NCBI RefSeq assembly: GCF_000230895.2
Contig: NC_016604.1
Location: 1,860,001 to 1,924,000, forward strand
Source: Mycolicibacterium rhodesiae NBB3
GTDB lineage: Bacteria > Actinomycetota > Actinomycetes > Mycobacteriales > Mycobacteriaceae
DNA: 64,000 nt
Direction: 5' to 3'
In this document: positions 7,515-17,720 of the stretch, in pieces
How the letters are laid out: each line of letters starts with the position of its first letter
Numbering within the stretch: the stretch's first letter is position 1
Notes under the pieces: model-generated
The model's database searches: none
The model's input: the letters and a program-made list of their open reading frames with translations, nothing else
Told to the model about the DNA's origin: nothing
Position numbers and translations under genes: made by a program

Positions 7515-9366
7515 TCCGGCTGTCGTAATTCACCTCGGTGCCCGCTGACGGGCTCTGGGTCACCACGGCGTTGGTGCGCTGGCCGCTGTCCCGCACGTCG
7601 GCGCCCCGGTCCAGCACCCCGGTCCAACCCAACGCGCGTAGCCGCGGCTCAGCGTCGGTCCAGAACTGACCCCGCAGGTCGGGCATGATGAACTGATTGC
7701 CGCGCGACACCTGCAGCTGAATCACCGTGTCGACCGGAACCGTTTCTCCCGCAGGCGGATTGGTGCCGATCAACTGGCCCACCGGAAGCGTGCTGTCGAC
7801 CTGCACCGGCACGGTCTTCGTGAAACCCGACGCAGTGAGGATCTGCACGGCGCTGTCCTGCGCCTGCCCCTTGACGTCCGGAACAGCTCGCGTCTCGGGG
7901 CCCGCGCCCAGCACGATGGTGATCTCGTTGGTGATCGCCGACGTCTGGTTGACCGGCGGGTTGGTGCCGAGCACCTTGTCCTTCATCTCGGGAGTCGAAG
8001 GCGATGAGGACGGCCGGAAGTTCTCGAACCCCGCGTCCCTGAGCTTCTCGACCGCGTCGTCGTAGCTGAGGTTCCTGACATCGGGTATCTCGCGTTGTTC
8101 GGGCCCGGTGGACACGTTGAGTGTGATCTCGTCGCCCGCGGCCACCGACGAGTTCGCGGCCGGATCGGTGCCGATCACGTGGTCGGGCGGCACGGTGGAA
8201 TCCGGCTTCTGCTGGGTTCGTGTCCTGAATCCCCGGTTCTGCAGCTCGGCGATCGCGTCGGCCGAAACCTTGCCCTTCACATCGGGCACTGCGACGTCGC
8301 GGGTGCTGCCGCCTGTCATGTTGATCGCCAGCGTCACCACGACGGTGAGCACCGCCAGCACCGCGACCGCGATGACCCAACGGCCGATCGAGCCGCGGCG
8401 CTCCCGCTCGATGTACCGCGGCTGGGCCCGCCCGACGGCGTCGATGGGCTCGGTCCGGTGGTCTCCCGGCGGAGCCGACATCAGCGAACTGCGTTCGGCG
8501 TCGGTGAACACCTTCGGTGCGTCGGGCTGCTCGCCGCTGTGCACCTTCACCAGGTCGGCCCGCATCTCCGCGGCGGTCTGATACCGGTTGTCGGGATTCT
8601 TGGCCAGCGCCTTGAGCACGACCGCGTCCAGCTCGGGGGAGATGCCCTCGTGCCGCCGCGACGGTGGCACAGGGTCTTCGCGGACGTGTTGATAGGCAAC
8701 GGCCACGGGCGAGTCACCGACGAAAGGTGGCTCACCGGTGAGGATTTCGTACAGTACGCAGCCCAGCGAGTACACGTCGGAGCGGGCGTCGACCTTCTCG
8801 CCGCGGGCTTGTTCGGGGGACAGGTACTGCGCGGTGCCGATGACGGCCGCGGTCTGGGTGACGCTGTTGGCGTCGTGCAGCGCCCGCGCGATGCCGAAGT
8901 CCATGACCTTCACGGCACCGGTCTTGCTGATCATGATGTTGGCGGGTTTGACGTCGCGGTGGATGATCCCGTGCTGATGGCTGAAGTTCAGCGCCTGGCA
9001 CGCGTCGGCGATGACCTCGATCGCCCGCTGCTGCTCCATGGGCCCGTCGGTGTGCACGATGTCGCGCAAGGTGACGCCCTCGACGTACTCCATCACGATG
9101 TAGGGCAGCGGACCGTTTGGGGTCTCGGCCTCACCGGTGTCGTAGACCGCGACGATGGCGGGATGATTCAGAGCCGCGGCGTTCTGCGCTTCCCGGCGGA
9201 ACCGGAGATAGAAGCTCGGATCGCGGGCGAGGTCCGCGCGCAGCACCTTGACGGCCACGTCGCGGTGTAACCGCTGATCGCGGGCCAGGTGGACCTCGGA
9301 CATGCCGCCGAAGCCCAGGATGTCGCCGAGTTCGTATCGGTCGGACAGGTGTTGCGGGGTTGTCAT
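7492..9366 (-). CDS. pknB: Serine/threonine protein kinase PknB with four PASTA domains
   Basis: 624 residues from the ATG at 9366, which overlaps the pknA stop as ATGA; an ATG two codons upstream is the alternative. The kinase domain occupies ~1-280: Gly-rich loop GFGGMSEV, catalytic Lys40 (VAVKVL), [17 protein letters not shown], and activation-loop threonines in [23 protein letters not shown] transmembrane helix ([19 protein letters not shown]) lies near 333-352. Four PASTA repeats follow, each opening with a V-P-D-V-like strand and ending in G-T-[DN]-P-x-A. PknB senses muropeptides/lipid II and phosphorylates division and cell-wall proteins. It is the last gene of the fhaB-pstP-rodA-pbpA-pknA-pknB unit. 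Confidence 0.97.
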   Translation of the reverse strand: MTTPQHLSDRYELGDILGFGGMSEVHLARDQRLHRDVAVKVLRADLARDPSFYLRFRREAQNAAALNHPAIVAVYDTGEAETPNGPLPYIVMEYVEGVTLRDIVHTDGPMEQQRAIEVIADACQALNFSHQHGIIHRDVKPANIMISKTGAVKVMDFGIARALHDANSVTQTAAVIGTAQYLSPEQARGEKVDARSDVYSLGCVLYEILTGEPPFVGDSPVAVAYQHVREDPVPPSRRHEGISPELDAVVLKALAKNPDNRYQTAAEMRADLVKVHSGEQPDAPKVFTDAERSSLMSAPPGDHRTEPIDAVGRAQPRYIERERRGSIGRWVIAVAVLAVLTVVVTLAINMTGGSTRDVAVPDVKGKVSADAIAELQNRGFRTRTQQKPDSTVPPDHVIGTDPAANSSVAAGDEITLNVSTGPEQREIPDVRNLSYDDAVEKLRDAGFENFRPSSSPSTPEMKDKVLGTNPPVNQTSAITNEITIVLGAGPETRAVPDVKGQAQDSAVQILTASGFTKTVPVQVDSTLPVGQLIGTNPPAGETVPVDTVIQLQVSRGNQFIMPDLRGQFWTDAEPRLRALGWTGVLDRGADVRDSGQRTNAVVTQSPSAGTEVNYDSRITLSFAS

Positions 9367-10706
9367 TGCCAAGTCTGTTCTGAAGTTGAGGGCCGCCTGC
9401 CCTGCGGCTCCGTGGGCGAAGGCGCCACCTGCACCGTTGCCGGCGACGCCATCGATAGTCGGGTTACCCCGAATTCTCCCTCACCATGACGGATGGGCCC
9501 CTGTTCAGTCCAATCGGGCATCGCCGTCGGCGAGAACGGCGTGGTCTCGGTGATCGTGTTGGTGATCGTCGGCTGTGGCGTCTGTTCCTGGTCTTTGCGG
9601 TCCTGCGCATTGAGCACGATCAGGATCGCGATGACGATCGCCAGCGCGCCGAGCACCCCGGCGGCCCACAACAGCGCCCGCTGACCCGAGGAGAACGTTC
9701 CGCGGGCCGGGGGAGGAGGCGGTCGATGGCTCCCGGTGGCCGGTCGCACCCGCGCGGCGGTCGTCGGCGCCCGACTGGTCATATCGGCTGCGGCGCGCGC
9801 CTGCGCAGCCGAGGGCACCGCGGCGGGAGTGGCCCGGCCCAGCGAGGGTGCCGCGTTGGGGCGCGGCGGACGCCGGCCCGCACGCACGGCGGCGACGGCG
9901 TCGGCGAACAGGCCCCCCGAGCGGTACCGCATCCCCGGGTTCTTGACCAAGGTGATCTCGATCAACTCGCGCACGTTGGGCGGCAGATCGGCGGGCAGCG
10001 GCGGCGGCGTCTCCTTGATGTGCTTCATCGCCACGGTCAGCGCACCGTCACCGGTGAACGGCCGCTTGCCTGAAACCGACTCGTAGCCAACGACTCCCAG
10101 CGAATACACATCGCTGGCAGCCGTCGCGTCGTGACCCAGCGCCTGCTCCGGCGCGATGTATTGCGCGGTACCCATCACCATGCCGGTCTGCGTCACCGGA
10201 GCGGCATCGACGGCCTTCGCGATGCCGAAGTCGGTGAGCTTCACCTGCCCGGTCGGGGTGATGAGGATGTTGCCGGGCTTGACGTCGCGGTGCACCAGAC
10301 CCGCGGTGTGCGCGACCTGCAGCGCGCGACCGGTCTGCTCGAGCATGTCGAGCGCGTGCCGCAGCGACAGCCGCCCGGTGCGCTTGAGCACGGAGTTCAG
10401 CGGCTCACCGTTGACGAGTTCCATGACGAGGTAGGCGGTGCGGCCCTCACCCTCCATATCGGTTTCGCCGTAGTCGTAGACGCCGGCGATTCCGGGGTGG
10501 TTGAGCATCGCGACCGTGCGTGCCTCCGCACGGAACCTTTCGACGAACTCGGCGTCTTCGGAGTACTCGGCCTTGAGCACCTTGACCGCGACGCGCCGGC
10601 CCAGCCGGGAGTCGACTCCTTCCCAGACCTGGCCCATACCGCCGGTGGCGATCAACCGCTGCAGCCGGTAGCGGCCGGACAGCGTCACTCCCACGCGCGG
10701 ACTCAT
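9363..10706 (-). CDS. pknA: Serine/threonine protein kinase PknA
   Basis: 447 residues from ATG at 10706, overlapping the pbpA stop by one base (TAATG). The kinase domain is at ~13-275 with Lys42 ([10 protein letters not shown]), [19 protein letters not shown] and [22 protein letters not shown] Pro/Ala/Arg-rich juxtamembrane segment and one transmembrane helix ([22 protein letters not shown]) are followed by a short extracellular tail of ~65 residues with no recognisable sensor domain. PknA is essential in mycobacteria and phosphorylates FtsZ, Wag31 and other growth proteins, and PknB itself. Confidence 0.97.
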   Translation of the reverse strand: MSPRVGVTLSGRYRLQRLIATGGMGQVWEGVDSRLGRRVAVKVLKAEYSEDAEFVERFRAEARTVAMLNHPGIAGVYDYGETDMEGEGRTAYLVMELVNGEPLNSVLKRTGRLSLRHALDMLEQTGRALQVAHTAGLVHRDVKPGNILITPTGQVKLTDFGIAKAVDAAPVTQTGMVMGTAQYIAPEQALGHDATAASDVYSLGVVGYESVSGKRPFTGDGALTVAMKHIKETPPPLPADLPPNVRELIEITLVKNPGMRYRSGGLFADAVAAVRAGRRPPRPNAAPSLGRATPAAVPSAAQARAAADMTSRAPTTAARVRPATGSHRPPPPPARGTFSSGQRALLWAAGVLGALAIVIAILIVLNAQDRKDQEQTPQPTITNTITETTPFSPTAMPDWTEQGPIRHGEGEFGVTRLSMASPATVQVAPSPTEPQGRRPSTSEQTWQ

Positions 10707-12181
10707 TAGGAGCCCTCCCGCAGCGCTGCGGCGATGGTGGCCCGGCCGATCGGGGCGGCCAGCGCCCCACCGGTGGCCGACAACCGGTTGCCCCCGTTCT
10801 CGACCAGGACTGCGACGGCGACCTTGGGTGCCCGGGCAGGGGCGAAGGCGATGTACCAGGCATGCGGCGGGGTATTGCGCGGATCGGTGCCGTGCTCCGC
10901 TGTGCCGGTCTTCGAAGCGATCTGCACGCCGGCGATGGCTCCCTTCTGCTGCGCTGCCTGCTCCGCGGCGACCATCAGATCCGTCAGTGTATCGGCGACC
11001 TCGTGTGACACCGCTCGCCGCTCTTCCTGCGGTGCCGTTGTACTGATATTGGCAAGGTCGGGTCCCTTGAGGCTATCGACCAGGTAAGGCCGCATGGTCA
11101 CCCCGTCATTCGCGATCGTTGCCGCGACCAGTGCGTTCTGCAGCGGTGTCACCGCGACGTCCTTCTGGCCGATGCTCGACATGCCAAGGGCGGCGTCGTC
11201 GGCGACAGATCCGACCGTCGATTCGGCGACCTGCAGCGGGATCAACGGGGGAGTGGTGTCGAACCCGAACGACTGCGCCGTGGACCGCAGCGCCTCGCGG
11301 CCCGTGTCGAGGCCGAGTTGGACGAACGCCGTGTTGCAGGACTTCGCGAACGCCTGACGCAGTGTGGTCGTCGGACCGCCGCCACAGGTGGACCCGCCGT
11401 AGTTCTCCAGCGTTGCGGTGCTGTCCGGCAAGGGGATTCGAGCGGCGGACGTGAGCGGGGTGTCCTCGTTGGCTCCGCGCTGAAGCGCTGCTGCGGTCGT
11501 GATGACCTTGAAGGTCGAGCCCGGTGGGTAGGTCTCGGAGATCGCGCGGTTCAGCAGCGGCGAATCCGGGTCGTCGCGCAGCCGCTGCCAGCTGGCCGAC
11601 TGCTCGTCCACATTGTGTGTGGCCAGCAGGTTGGGGTCGTACGACGGCGACGACACCATCGCGAGGATCTTGCCGGTCGATGGCTCCAGCGCGACCACCG
11701 AGCCCTTGCAGGGGCCGTCGCAGCCGTCTTTCATCGCGTCCCACGCCGCCTGCTGCACCTGGGGATTGATGGTGGTGTCGACGTTGCCGCCGCGGGGGTC
11801 GCGTCCGGTGAAGAAGTCCGCGAGCCGCCGCGCGAACAGGCGCTGGTCCTCGCCGTTGAGGATCGTGTCCTCGGCGCGCTCCAGCCCGGTGCTCGAATAC
11901 TGCAGCGAGTAGAAGCCGGTGACGGGCGCGTACGCGTACGGATTTGGATACACGCGCAGGAAGCGGAAACGCTCGTCCGTCGATACGGAATAGGCCAGGA
12001 GCTGACCGCCGGCCGAGATCTGCCCGCGCTGCCGGGAGTACTCGTCGAGCAGGACGCGCTGGTTGCGCGGATCGGACCGCAGGCCGTCCGCGGTGAACAC
12101 CTGGGTGAACGTCGCGTTGGCCAGCAGCAGCACCACCAGGACCATGACCGCGACGGAGATACGACGAAGCGAGGCGTTCAT
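10706..12181 (-). CDS. pbpA: Penicillin-binding protein A (class B transpeptidase)
   Basis: 491 residues from ATG at 12181 ([20 protein letters not shown]), identical in length to the M. tuberculosis protein; the start overlaps the rodA stop as ATGA. A single N-terminal membrane anchor is followed by a dimerisation domain (~60-150) and a transpeptidase domain. Catalytic motifs visible are S-T-F-K ([13 protein letters not shown]), S-C-N (AKSCNTAF) and K-T-G ([10 protein letters not shown]). It cross-links peptidoglycan as the likely partner of the adjacent SEDS protein RodA, and is a known PknB substrate in mycobacteria. Confidence 0.97.
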   Translation of the reverse strand: MNASLRRISVAVMVLVVLLLANATFTQVFTADGLRSDPRNQRVLLDEYSRQRGQISAGGQLLAYSVSTDERFRFLRVYPNPYAYAPVTGFYSLQYSSTGLERAEDTILNGEDQRLFARRLADFFTGRDPRGGNVDTTINPQVQQAAWDAMKDGCDGPCKGSVVALEPSTGKILAMVSSPSYDPNLLATHNVDEQSASWQRLRDDPDSPLLNRAISETYPPGSTFKVITTAAALQRGANEDTPLTSAARIPLPDSTATLENYGGSTCGGGPTTTLRQAFAKSCNTAFVQLGLDTGREALRSTAQSFGFDTTPPLIPLQVAESTVGSVADDAALGMSSIGQKDVAVTPLQNALVAATIANDGVTMRPYLVDSLKGPDLANISTTAPQEERRAVSHEVADTLTDLMVAAEQAAQQKGAIAGVQIASKTGTAEHGTDPRNTPPHAWYIAFAPARAPKVAVAVLVENGGNRLSATGGALAAPIGRATIAAALREGS

Positions 12182-13590
12182 ACCTTCTCGATCACCTCGG
12201 TACTCACCGCCGCGATGGCGGTCTGCGGATGCGGGGTGCTGACGATCGGACGCCGCGCCGAGTGGGAGATCCGGACCAGGATCGCCAGCAGCAGGTAGTT
12301 CGCGAGCAGTGACGAACCGCCGTAGGACATCCACGGCGTCGTGAGTCCGGTCAACGGGATCAGCTTGGTCACGCCGCCGACGACGATGAACAACTGGATC
12401 GCCAGCGTGGAGGCCAGACCCGCGGCAAGCAGCTTTCCGAAGCTGTCACGCACGGCGATCGCGGTGCGAAGGCCGCGAATGATCAGGATGGTGTACAGCA
12501 TGAGGACTGCGGCCAATCCCACCAGGCCGAGCTCTTCGCCGATGGCCGCGATGATGAAGTCCGTCGAGGCGGCGGGCACGGTGCCGGGCTGCCCGTTGCC
12601 CAGCCCGGTGCCGAAGATCCCTCCGGTGGCGAAACTGAACATCGACTGCACCATCTGGTATCCGGCGCCCTCGGGGTCGGCGAACGGATCCAGCCAATTC
12701 TGCACGCGAACCTGGACATGGCCGAAAAGGTGATATGCCGCAACGCTTCCCGCGGCGAACAGCGCCAGGCCGAGGACGACCCAACTGAACCGGTCGGTCG
12801 CGATGTAGACCATGACCAGAAACGACGCGTAGAGCAACAGCGACGTGCCGAGGTCCTTCTCGAAGATCATCACGCCGACCGACGCGATCCACGCCGCCAA
12901 CAGGGGCGCGAGGTCGCGGGGCCGGGGCAGGTCCATGCCGAGGAAATGCTTGCCCGCGCTGGTGAACACACTGCGCTTGGCCACCAGCACCGAGGCGAAG
13001 AAGATGAGCAGCAGGATCTTCGAGAACTCGGCGGGCTGAATTGAGAAGCCGGGGAACTGAATCCAGATCTTCGCGCCGTTCTGCTCGGACATCGATCGGG
13101 GGAGCAGCGCCGGGATGATCAACAGGATCAGGCCGGTGAGCCCACAGACGTACCCGTAGCGCGCAAGCATGCGGTGGTCGCGCAGGAAGGCCACGACGAG
13201 TGAAAAGACGATGACGCCCACCAGCGTCCACAACATCTGTTGGTTTGCGGTACCGCCGAGGCCGCGCTGGATGAGCACACCTTCGGCGAGGTCCAAACGG
13301 TGAATCATCACCAGGCCCAGCCCGTTCAGGAGCGCGACCACCGGAAGCAGCAGCGGGTCGGCATAGGGCGCGAATCTCCGCACTGCGAGATGCGCGCCAC
13401 CGAACAGCGCCAGATAGGCGACGGTGTACTGCGCCAGGTCCCAACGCAGACCTTGCTCCTGGTTGGCCTCGACGAGCAGCAGGGCCACCGTGGTGATCAC
13501 GGCGGCGAAGCCGAGCAGCAACAATTCGGCGTTGCGCCTGTTCGGCAGCGGGGGAGTGACGGCCACGGGTGATTGCGGCTGGGTCGTCAT
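12178..13590 (-). CDS. rodA: SEDS peptidoglycan glycosyltransferase RodA
   Basis: 470 residues with about 12 transmembrane helices. SEDS hallmarks are present: SEQNGAKIWIQFPGFSIQPAEFSKI, the catalytic-Asp region FEKDLGTSLLLY, FATGGIFGTGLGNG, FIIAAIGEELGLVG and GLTTPWMSYGGSSLLANY. It polymerises lipid II outside the membrane and is paired with the PbpA transpeptidase, whose gene it overlaps by 4 bases. The upstream spacer to pstP is 100 bases, longer than other junctions in this unit. Confidence 0.97.
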   Translation of the reverse strand: MTTQPQSPVAVTPPLPNRRNAELLLLGFAAVITTVALLLVEANQEQGLRWDLAQYTVAYLALFGGAHLAVRRFAPYADPLLLPVVALLNGLGLVMIHRLDLAEGVLIQRGLGGTANQQMLWTLVGVIVFSLVVAFLRDHRMLARYGYVCGLTGLILLIIPALLPRSMSEQNGAKIWIQFPGFSIQPAEFSKILLLIFFASVLVAKRSVFTSAGKHFLGMDLPRPRDLAPLLAAWIASVGVMIFEKDLGTSLLLYASFLVMVYIATDRFSWVVLGLALFAAGSVAAYHLFGHVQVRVQNWLDPFADPEGAGYQMVQSMFSFATGGIFGTGLGNGQPGTVPAASTDFIIAAIGEELGLVGLAAVLMLYTILIIRGLRTAIAVRDSFGKLLAAGLASTLAIQLFIVVGGVTKLIPLTGLTTPWMSYGGSSLLANYLLLAILVRISHSARRPIVSTPHPQTAIAAVSTEVIEKV

Positions 13591-13690
13591 TCCTCGACTC
13601 CCACTCGTCCCCTGCCCTTCGGGCGTGGGCCCACCGGTCCTCGCTCGTTCCTCGCCGCGATCCTCACTCGCGCTCGTCTTCGGGGCGTCG
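13591..13690 (-). other. Purine-rich GAGCGAG-type spacer between pstP and rodA
   Basis: On the reverse strand this 100-base spacer reads as loose repeats of GAGCGCGAG, GAGGAACGAGCGAGGA and GGGCAGGGGACGAG, ending in GGGAGTCGAGGAATG, the rodA start with its ribosome site. One reading frame stays open through it. Spacers of this style precede many mycobacterial genes; whether it acts in translation or is a mobile mini-repeat cannot be told from one copy. Confidence 0.5.
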
Positions 13691-15274
13691 TCATGACAAT
13701 TCCCGGCAGTTCGTCCCTGGTTCCGGTGGTGGTGGAGGCAGGGCGGTGACGGTCTGCGACGGCGTGGGTGCAGGCGTTGACGGCGCAGGTGGCGGGGCGG
13801 GTGACGAAGGTCCTGGAGATGCCGGCGGCGACGACTCCGGAGCGGGTGACGCGGTACGGGTGACCGTCCGTGGGGTTTCGGGCGCAGGCGTTTGAGTGCC
13901 CGCAGTCGGTGGGTTGTCCGACGTATTGTTCGGCAGCCCAGGGGAATTCGAGGGGTCCGGCGAATGTGGGACCGCGGTGGGGCGGGGCGTCGGCGACGGC
14001 GGCGGGGCAGGCGGCGCGCAGACCGGCAGCACGGAATCCTTGGCGAGCTTGTTGATCTGAACGATCGCGTCGTCCTCCGAGCCGGTCGGCAGGCCCGCCT
14101 CCACCTGCTGCCGTTCGGTCTGCTTCAGGTCGCTGACACGAAAGAGCTGGCATCCCGGCGGCGACTGGCCCGGCGCGATCAGGGTGAGATCGTTGCGCGC
14201 GTTGAGGCAGCCGTGCCGGTATGTCTCCTGCAGCGGCAACCCGAGGATCGATCCCGGCACGCCCCGCATGATCGATACGGTGCTGTCGTGTGCGGCCACG
14301 TAGTAGTTACTGCGCACAATCTCGCGACCGATCGCCAGGCCTGCGACCACCACCAAAATCAAAACCGCGGCGGCGATGAATATTCGCCGCCGCGATCTCG
14401 GTGTACGAACCGGCTCCTCAGGAGGCGGTTCGACGCGTTTGGCGACATTGCGCTTCGGATTGAATGCCGACGCTCGGCCCGCCGCGGTGTTGGGCGGCGC
14501 CGTCTGGTCGTCATTGCCGGACACCGCACCCGCAAGGATCGGCTGGGTCTGGCCATAGTCGTAGTCGACGACGTCTGCCACCACCACCGTCACGTTGTCG
14601 GGTCCGCCGCCGCGTAGCGCCAATTCGATTAGACGGTCGGCACTTTCGGCCACATCGGCGATCTGTAGCGCCTCGAGGATGGTGTCGTGACTCACCGGAT
14701 CCGACAGACCGTCGGAGCACAGCAGGTAGCGGTCCCCGGCGCGGGCCTCGCGCATGATCAGGGTGGGCTCCACCTCGTGACCGGTGAGCGCGCGCATGAT
14801 CAGCGACCGCTGCGGATGGCTGTGCGCCTCCTCCAGCGTGATGCGGCCCTCGTCGACCAGGGTCTGGACGAACGTGTCGTCTTTGGTGATCTGGTTGAGC
14901 TCACCGTCGCGCAGCAGATAGCCGCGGGAGTCGCCGATGTGAACGAGCCCAAGACGATTGCCCGCGAACAGGATCGCCGTCAACGTGGTGCCCATGCCCT
15001 CGAGCTCGGGGTCGGCCTCCACCTGGGCGGCGATCGCCGAGTTGCCCTCGCGGACGGCGGTGTCGAGCTTGCTCAACAGATCGCCGCCGGGCTCGTCGTC
15101 GTCGAGGTGGGCCAGCGCCGCGATCACCAGCTGTGAGGCGACCTCACCGGCCGCGTGCCCACCCATGCCGTCGGCAAGTGCGAGCAGCCGCGCTCCGGCG
15201 TAGACGGAGTCCTCGTTGTTGGCGCGGACGAGGCCGCGGTCGCTGCGCGCGGCGTATCGGAGAACAAGAGTCAC
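13691..15274 (-). CDS. pstP: PP2C-family Ser/Thr phosphatase PstP
   Basis: 527 residues; the start overlaps the fhaB stop (ATGA). The PP2C domain (~1-240) shows the metal-binding and catalytic motifs SDRGLVRANNEDS, ALADGMGGHAAGEVAS, GDSRGYLL, SDGLSDPV and GGGPDNVTVVVADV. A transmembrane helix (IFIAAAVLILVVVAGLAIG) lies near 295-313. The extracytoplasmic part ends in a long Pro/Ser/Thr-rich tail. PstP removes phosphates from PknA, PknB, PbpA and other cell-wall proteins, opposing the kinases in the same unit. Confidence 0.97.
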   Translation of the reverse strand: MTLVLRYAARSDRGLVRANNEDSVYAGARLLALADGMGGHAAGEVASQLVIAALAHLDDDEPGGDLLSKLDTAVREGNSAIAAQVEADPELEGMGTTLTAILFAGNRLGLVHIGDSRGYLLRDGELNQITKDDTFVQTLVDEGRITLEEAHSHPQRSLIMRALTGHEVEPTLIMREARAGDRYLLCSDGLSDPVSHDTILEALQIADVAESADRLIELALRGGGPDNVTVVVADVVDYDYGQTQPILAGAVSGNDDQTAPPNTAAGRASAFNPKRNVAKRVEPPPEEPVRTPRSRRRIFIAAAVLILVVVAGLAIGREIVRSNYYVAAHDSTVSIMRGVPGSILGLPLQETYRHGCLNARNDLTLIAPGQSPPGCQLFRVSDLKQTERQQVEAGLPTGSEDDAIVQINKLAKDSVLPVCAPPAPPPSPTPRPTAVPHSPDPSNSPGLPNNTSDNPPTAGTQTPAPETPRTVTRTASPAPESSPPASPGPSSPAPPPAPSTPAPTPSQTVTALPPPPPEPGTNCRELS

Positions 15275-15744
15275 GGGCGCAGCTCAATCACCGTCTTGCC
15301 GATTCGAACCGGCGTGCCCATCGAAACGCGTACCGCAGTCGTCACCTTGGCCCTGTCGAGGTATGTGCCGTTGGTCGATCCTAGGTCTTCTACGTACCAT
15401 TCCGAACCTCGTGGGGACAGCCTGGCATGCCGTGTCGAGGCGTAATCGTCGGTCAGGACCAGTGTCGAGTCGTCGGCGCGGCCGATGAGCACGGGCTGAG
15501 TGCCCAAGGTGATTCGGGTGCCTGCCAGTGCACCCTCGGTGACGACGAGTTGACGCGCCACATTCCTGCGGGCGCCGCCGCCCTTGGACAGCAAGGAGCC
15601 CCGCAACGGCAGTCCCCGTCGCACCATGACCGCTCCGGTCGGCGCGTAGATGTCGGTCCTCAGGATCCGCAGCACCGACCAGATGAACAACCAGAGCAGC
15701 AACAGGAAGCCGACGCGGGTCAGTTGCAGTATCAGGCCCTGCAT
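15271..15744 (-). CDS. fhaB: FHA-domain protein FhaB (FipA)
   Basis: 157 residues with an N-terminal transmembrane helix (VGFLLLLWLFIWSVLRILRTDIY) and a C-terminal forkhead-associated domain at ~75-155. FHA signature residues are visible: LIGRADDSTLVLTDDYASTRHARLSP and YVEDLGSTNGTYLD. FHA domains bind phosphothreonine; in mycobacteria FhaB/FipA links PknA/PknB phosphorylation to FtsZ and FtsQ. It is the first gene of the overlapping reverse-strand unit ending at pknB. Confidence 0.95.
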   Translation of the reverse strand: MQGLILQLTRVGFLLLLWLFIWSVLRILRTDIYAPTGAVMVRRGLPLRGSLLSKGGGARRNVARQLVVTEGALAGTRITLGTQPVLIGRADDSTLVLTDDYASTRHARLSPRGSEWYVEDLGSTNGTYLDRAKVTTAVRVSMGTPVRIGKTVIELRP

Positions 15745-15842
15745 CTGACGTCCTCTCCGTCCCCATTCGTGTCCGTCGCATCGACATCAACAACCAAGTC
15801 ACCTTCGGCAACGTCACGATACTTGGACGGGCAGCGGCGTGA

Positions 15843-15864
15843 GGGGGAAGCCGCAGCTTCCCCC
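15843..15864 (-). terminator. Hairpin downstream of fhaA
   Basis: GGGGGAAGC and GCTTCCCCC form a perfect 9-base stem with a CGCA loop, 31 bases past the fhaA stop and before fhaB. No T-run follows. It is a candidate terminator or attenuator between fhaA and the fhaB-pknB unit. Confidence 0.5.
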
Positions 15865-15894
15865 GGCCGGCGGCCGGTCACGGATCGGCCGACC

Positions 15895-17304
15895 TCAATG
15901 CACCCGGACGACGATCTCCGAATGGCCCAATCGAATCACGTCGCCATCAGCGAGCTGCCACTCCTGCACCGGGGCGTTGTTGACCGTCGTGCCGTTGGTG
16001 GAGTTGAGGTCGGCGAGCAGCGCGACCTGTCCGTCCCAGCGGATTTCCAGATGACGACGGGAGACGCCGGTGTCGGGCAGCCGGAACTGGGCGTCCTGTC
16101 CGCGGCCGACCACGTTCGCGCCCTCACGAAGCTGGTAGGTCCGGTTACTGCCGTCGTCGAGGTGCAGCGTGACCGTGGCCGCGGCCGCGGGGTAGTCGCC
16201 CTGACCGTAGCCGTAGCCGCCACCCTGCTGCTGGCCGTAGTCGTATCCACCCGCAGGCTCGCCGTAGCCGGGCTCGGCGTAGCCCGCACCGGCATCGCCA
16301 TAGCGCCCATAGTCCTGCTGGCCGCCGTAACCCTGACCGCCATAACCCTGGCCGCCGTAGCCGCCCTGATCCGGATAACCACCCTGGTCGGGGTAGCCGC
16401 CCTGGTCGGGATACGACGGGCGGGGCTCGGGGCGGCCGTAGCCGCTGTCGTCGGGCCTGCCGGGCGGGCGGCCATAGTCGTACTCACCCGCGGGGGGGCC
16501 GTAACCGGGCTGGCCTCCCGGGGGGCCGTAGCCTCCAGGCCCCTGACGGTAACCCTGGTCGGAGTAGCCGCCACCGCCCTGCGGCGGGCCGTACCCGGCG
16601 GGCGGGCGCTGCTCGTACGACGGCGGCGGGTAGCCCTGGTCGGAGTAGCCGCCACCTTGCTCCGGGTAGCCACCCTGCTCCGGGTAGCCACCCTGGCGCG
16701 GCGGGTAGGACTCACGCTGCGGCGGGTAGCCGCCCTGGTCCTGCGGCGGGTAGGGGCCGCGGGGCTCGGGTCCCCGGTCCTCGGGCCGGCCGTAGCGCTC
16801 GTCGTAATACTCGTCGGCGGGACGCCCCGGTCCCTGGCCGCCGTACTGGGTCGGGTTGTCGCTCATCGGTACTCCTGATTCTGCGTTGGACGAGAGTTCT
16901 CGGGGTGGTGGGGCGGGATCGCCACTGGTGGAGTCAGGATTGACCGCCCCACGCGCGCGAAACTGTCCGGTGTGCAGGCTGGATGACTGTTCGAACCTGA
17001 CGACCACATCACCATACGTTTGCCACCCCTGCTCATGGATGTATCCCTCCAAGTGCTTGGCAAAAGTCGTCGATGTGAGGTCCGGGTCGGCACTCACCTT
17101 CTGATAGTCAGGCACACTGAGGGTAATGACGTAGTCGTTTGGCGCCAAAACCCGCCCGGCTGCCAACTCCCGCGCACCGGTCTCGGCCTCGCGACGGAGC
17201 ATCGCCTCGACTTCTTGCGGAACGATCGATCCGCCGAACACCCGGGCGAATGCGTCGCCGACGGTCGATTCGAGTTTGCGCTCGAAGCGGTCGACCAGAC
17301 CCAT
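15895..17304 (-). CDS. fhaA: FHA-domain protein FhaA (DUF3662 + FHA)
   Basis: 469 residues. The N-terminal DUF3662 domain (~1-120) starts MGLVDRFERKLESTVGDAFARVFGG. The middle (~150-370) is low-complexity Gly/Tyr/Pro/Gln with repeats such as GGYPDQ and GGQGY. The C-terminal FHA domain (~380-469) has VVGRGQDAQFRLPDTGVSRRHLEI and LLADLNSTNGTTVN. FhaA binds phosphorylated partners (known: the MviN pseudokinase domain phosphorylated by PknB) and restrains peptidoglycan synthesis. The central repeats differ in length between species (about 527 residues in M. tuberculosis), so slippage is likely. Confidence 0.95.
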   Translation of the reverse strand: MGLVDRFERKLESTVGDAFARVFGGSIVPQEVEAMLRREAETGARELAAGRVLAPNDYVITLSVPDYQKVSADPDLTSTTFAKHLEGYIHEQGWQTYGDVVVRFEQSSSLHTGQFRARGAVNPDSTSGDPAPPPRELSSNAESGVPMSDNPTQYGGQGPGRPADEYYDERYGRPEDRGPEPRGPYPPQDQGGYPPQRESYPPRQGGYPEQGGYPEQGGGYSDQGYPPPSYEQRPPAGYGPPQGGGGYSDQGYRQGPGGYGPPGGQPGYGPPAGEYDYGRPPGRPDDSGYGRPEPRPSYPDQGGYPDQGGYPDQGGYGGQGYGGQGYGGQQDYGRYGDAGAGYAEPGYGEPAGGYDYGQQQGGGYGYGQGDYPAAAATVTLHLDDGSNRTYQLREGANVVGRGQDAQFRLPDTGVSRRHLEIRWDGQVALLADLNSTNGTTVNNAPVQEWQLADGDVIRLGHSEIVVRVH

Positions 17305-17485
17305 AGCACCGCCCGCCTCACCCGTCGTTGATCGCTGTCATGCACTGTCGCTGCTCACCCCGCGTGTCGCCTGGCGACAGCCCTTGCCTGCATGGTATCG
17401 GCCCGGCGCGTTTCAGCGTGACCAATGGAACTGTGAGAATTGAATCGAGGCAGGTCAGCGGGCAGAGTTCCAGCCACCGGCACGG

Positions 17486-17516
17486 TTGGGGAGTGGGGCG
17501 TCGTGCGTGATACGCT
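17486..17516 (+). promoter_or_regulatory. Candidate promoter for tRNA-Leu
   Basis: A TTGGGG -35-like hexamer at 17486-17491 and a TACGCT -10-like hexamer at 17511-17516 are separated by 19 bases. The tRNA 5' end lies 13 bases beyond the -10. Assigned from pattern only. Confidence 0.4.
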
Positions 17517-17529
17517 CCCCCGGTTGTTG

Positions 17530-17612
17530 GGGCGAGTGGCGGAATGGCAGACGCGCTGGCTTCAGGTGCCAGTGTCCTTCGGGACGTGGGGGTTCAAGTC
17601 CCCCTTCGCCCA
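17530..17612 (+). tRNA. tRNA-Leu (CAG anticodon)
   Basis: 83 bases with a long variable arm, as expected for Leu. The acceptor stem GGGCGAG pairs with TTCGCCC and the discriminator is A. The anticodon loop contains CTTCAGG (anticodon CAG), the variable arm is TGTCCTTCGGGACG, and the T-arm GGGGG-TTCAAGT-CCCCC. A tRNA-Leu gene follows fhaA in M. tuberculosis also (leuT). Confidence 0.97.
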
Positions 17613-17648
17613 CAATCACGATGCAGCGAACAGCAGGGCTGCCGCGCG

Positions 17649-17681
17649 AAAAGCCGTGACCCGAAGCGGGTCGCGGCTTTT
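17649..17681 (+). terminator. Strong intrinsic terminator after tRNA-Leu
   Basis: A 15-base stem (AAAAGCCGTGACCCG with CGGGTCGCGGCTTTT, one G-T pair) and a 3-base AAG loop lie 37 bases after the tRNA. The descending arm ends in TTTT followed by TGTGTTT. This is among the clearest rho-independent terminators in the window. Confidence 0.85.
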
Positions 17682-17720
17682 GTGTTTACGCTGGAATCAA
17701 TCCCGGACGAAAGTGTGACG

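Noticed and set aside
8095..9270. 391-codon forward open frame opposite pknB
   Set aside because: It is antisense to the conserved PknB kinase domain. Long antisense frames are expected in high-GC DNA, and its product is low-complexity with no recognisable fold or ribosome site.
16305..16720. Regular short repeats resembling a repeat array
   Set aside because: They encode the Gly-Tyr-Pro-Gln repeats of FhaA in frame. Units are variable and without spacers of constant size, so this is not a CRISPR array.
17589..17612. tRNA-Leu 3' end as a phage or island attachment site
   Set aside because: No second copy of the tRNA 3' sequence and no integrase gene were found in the window.
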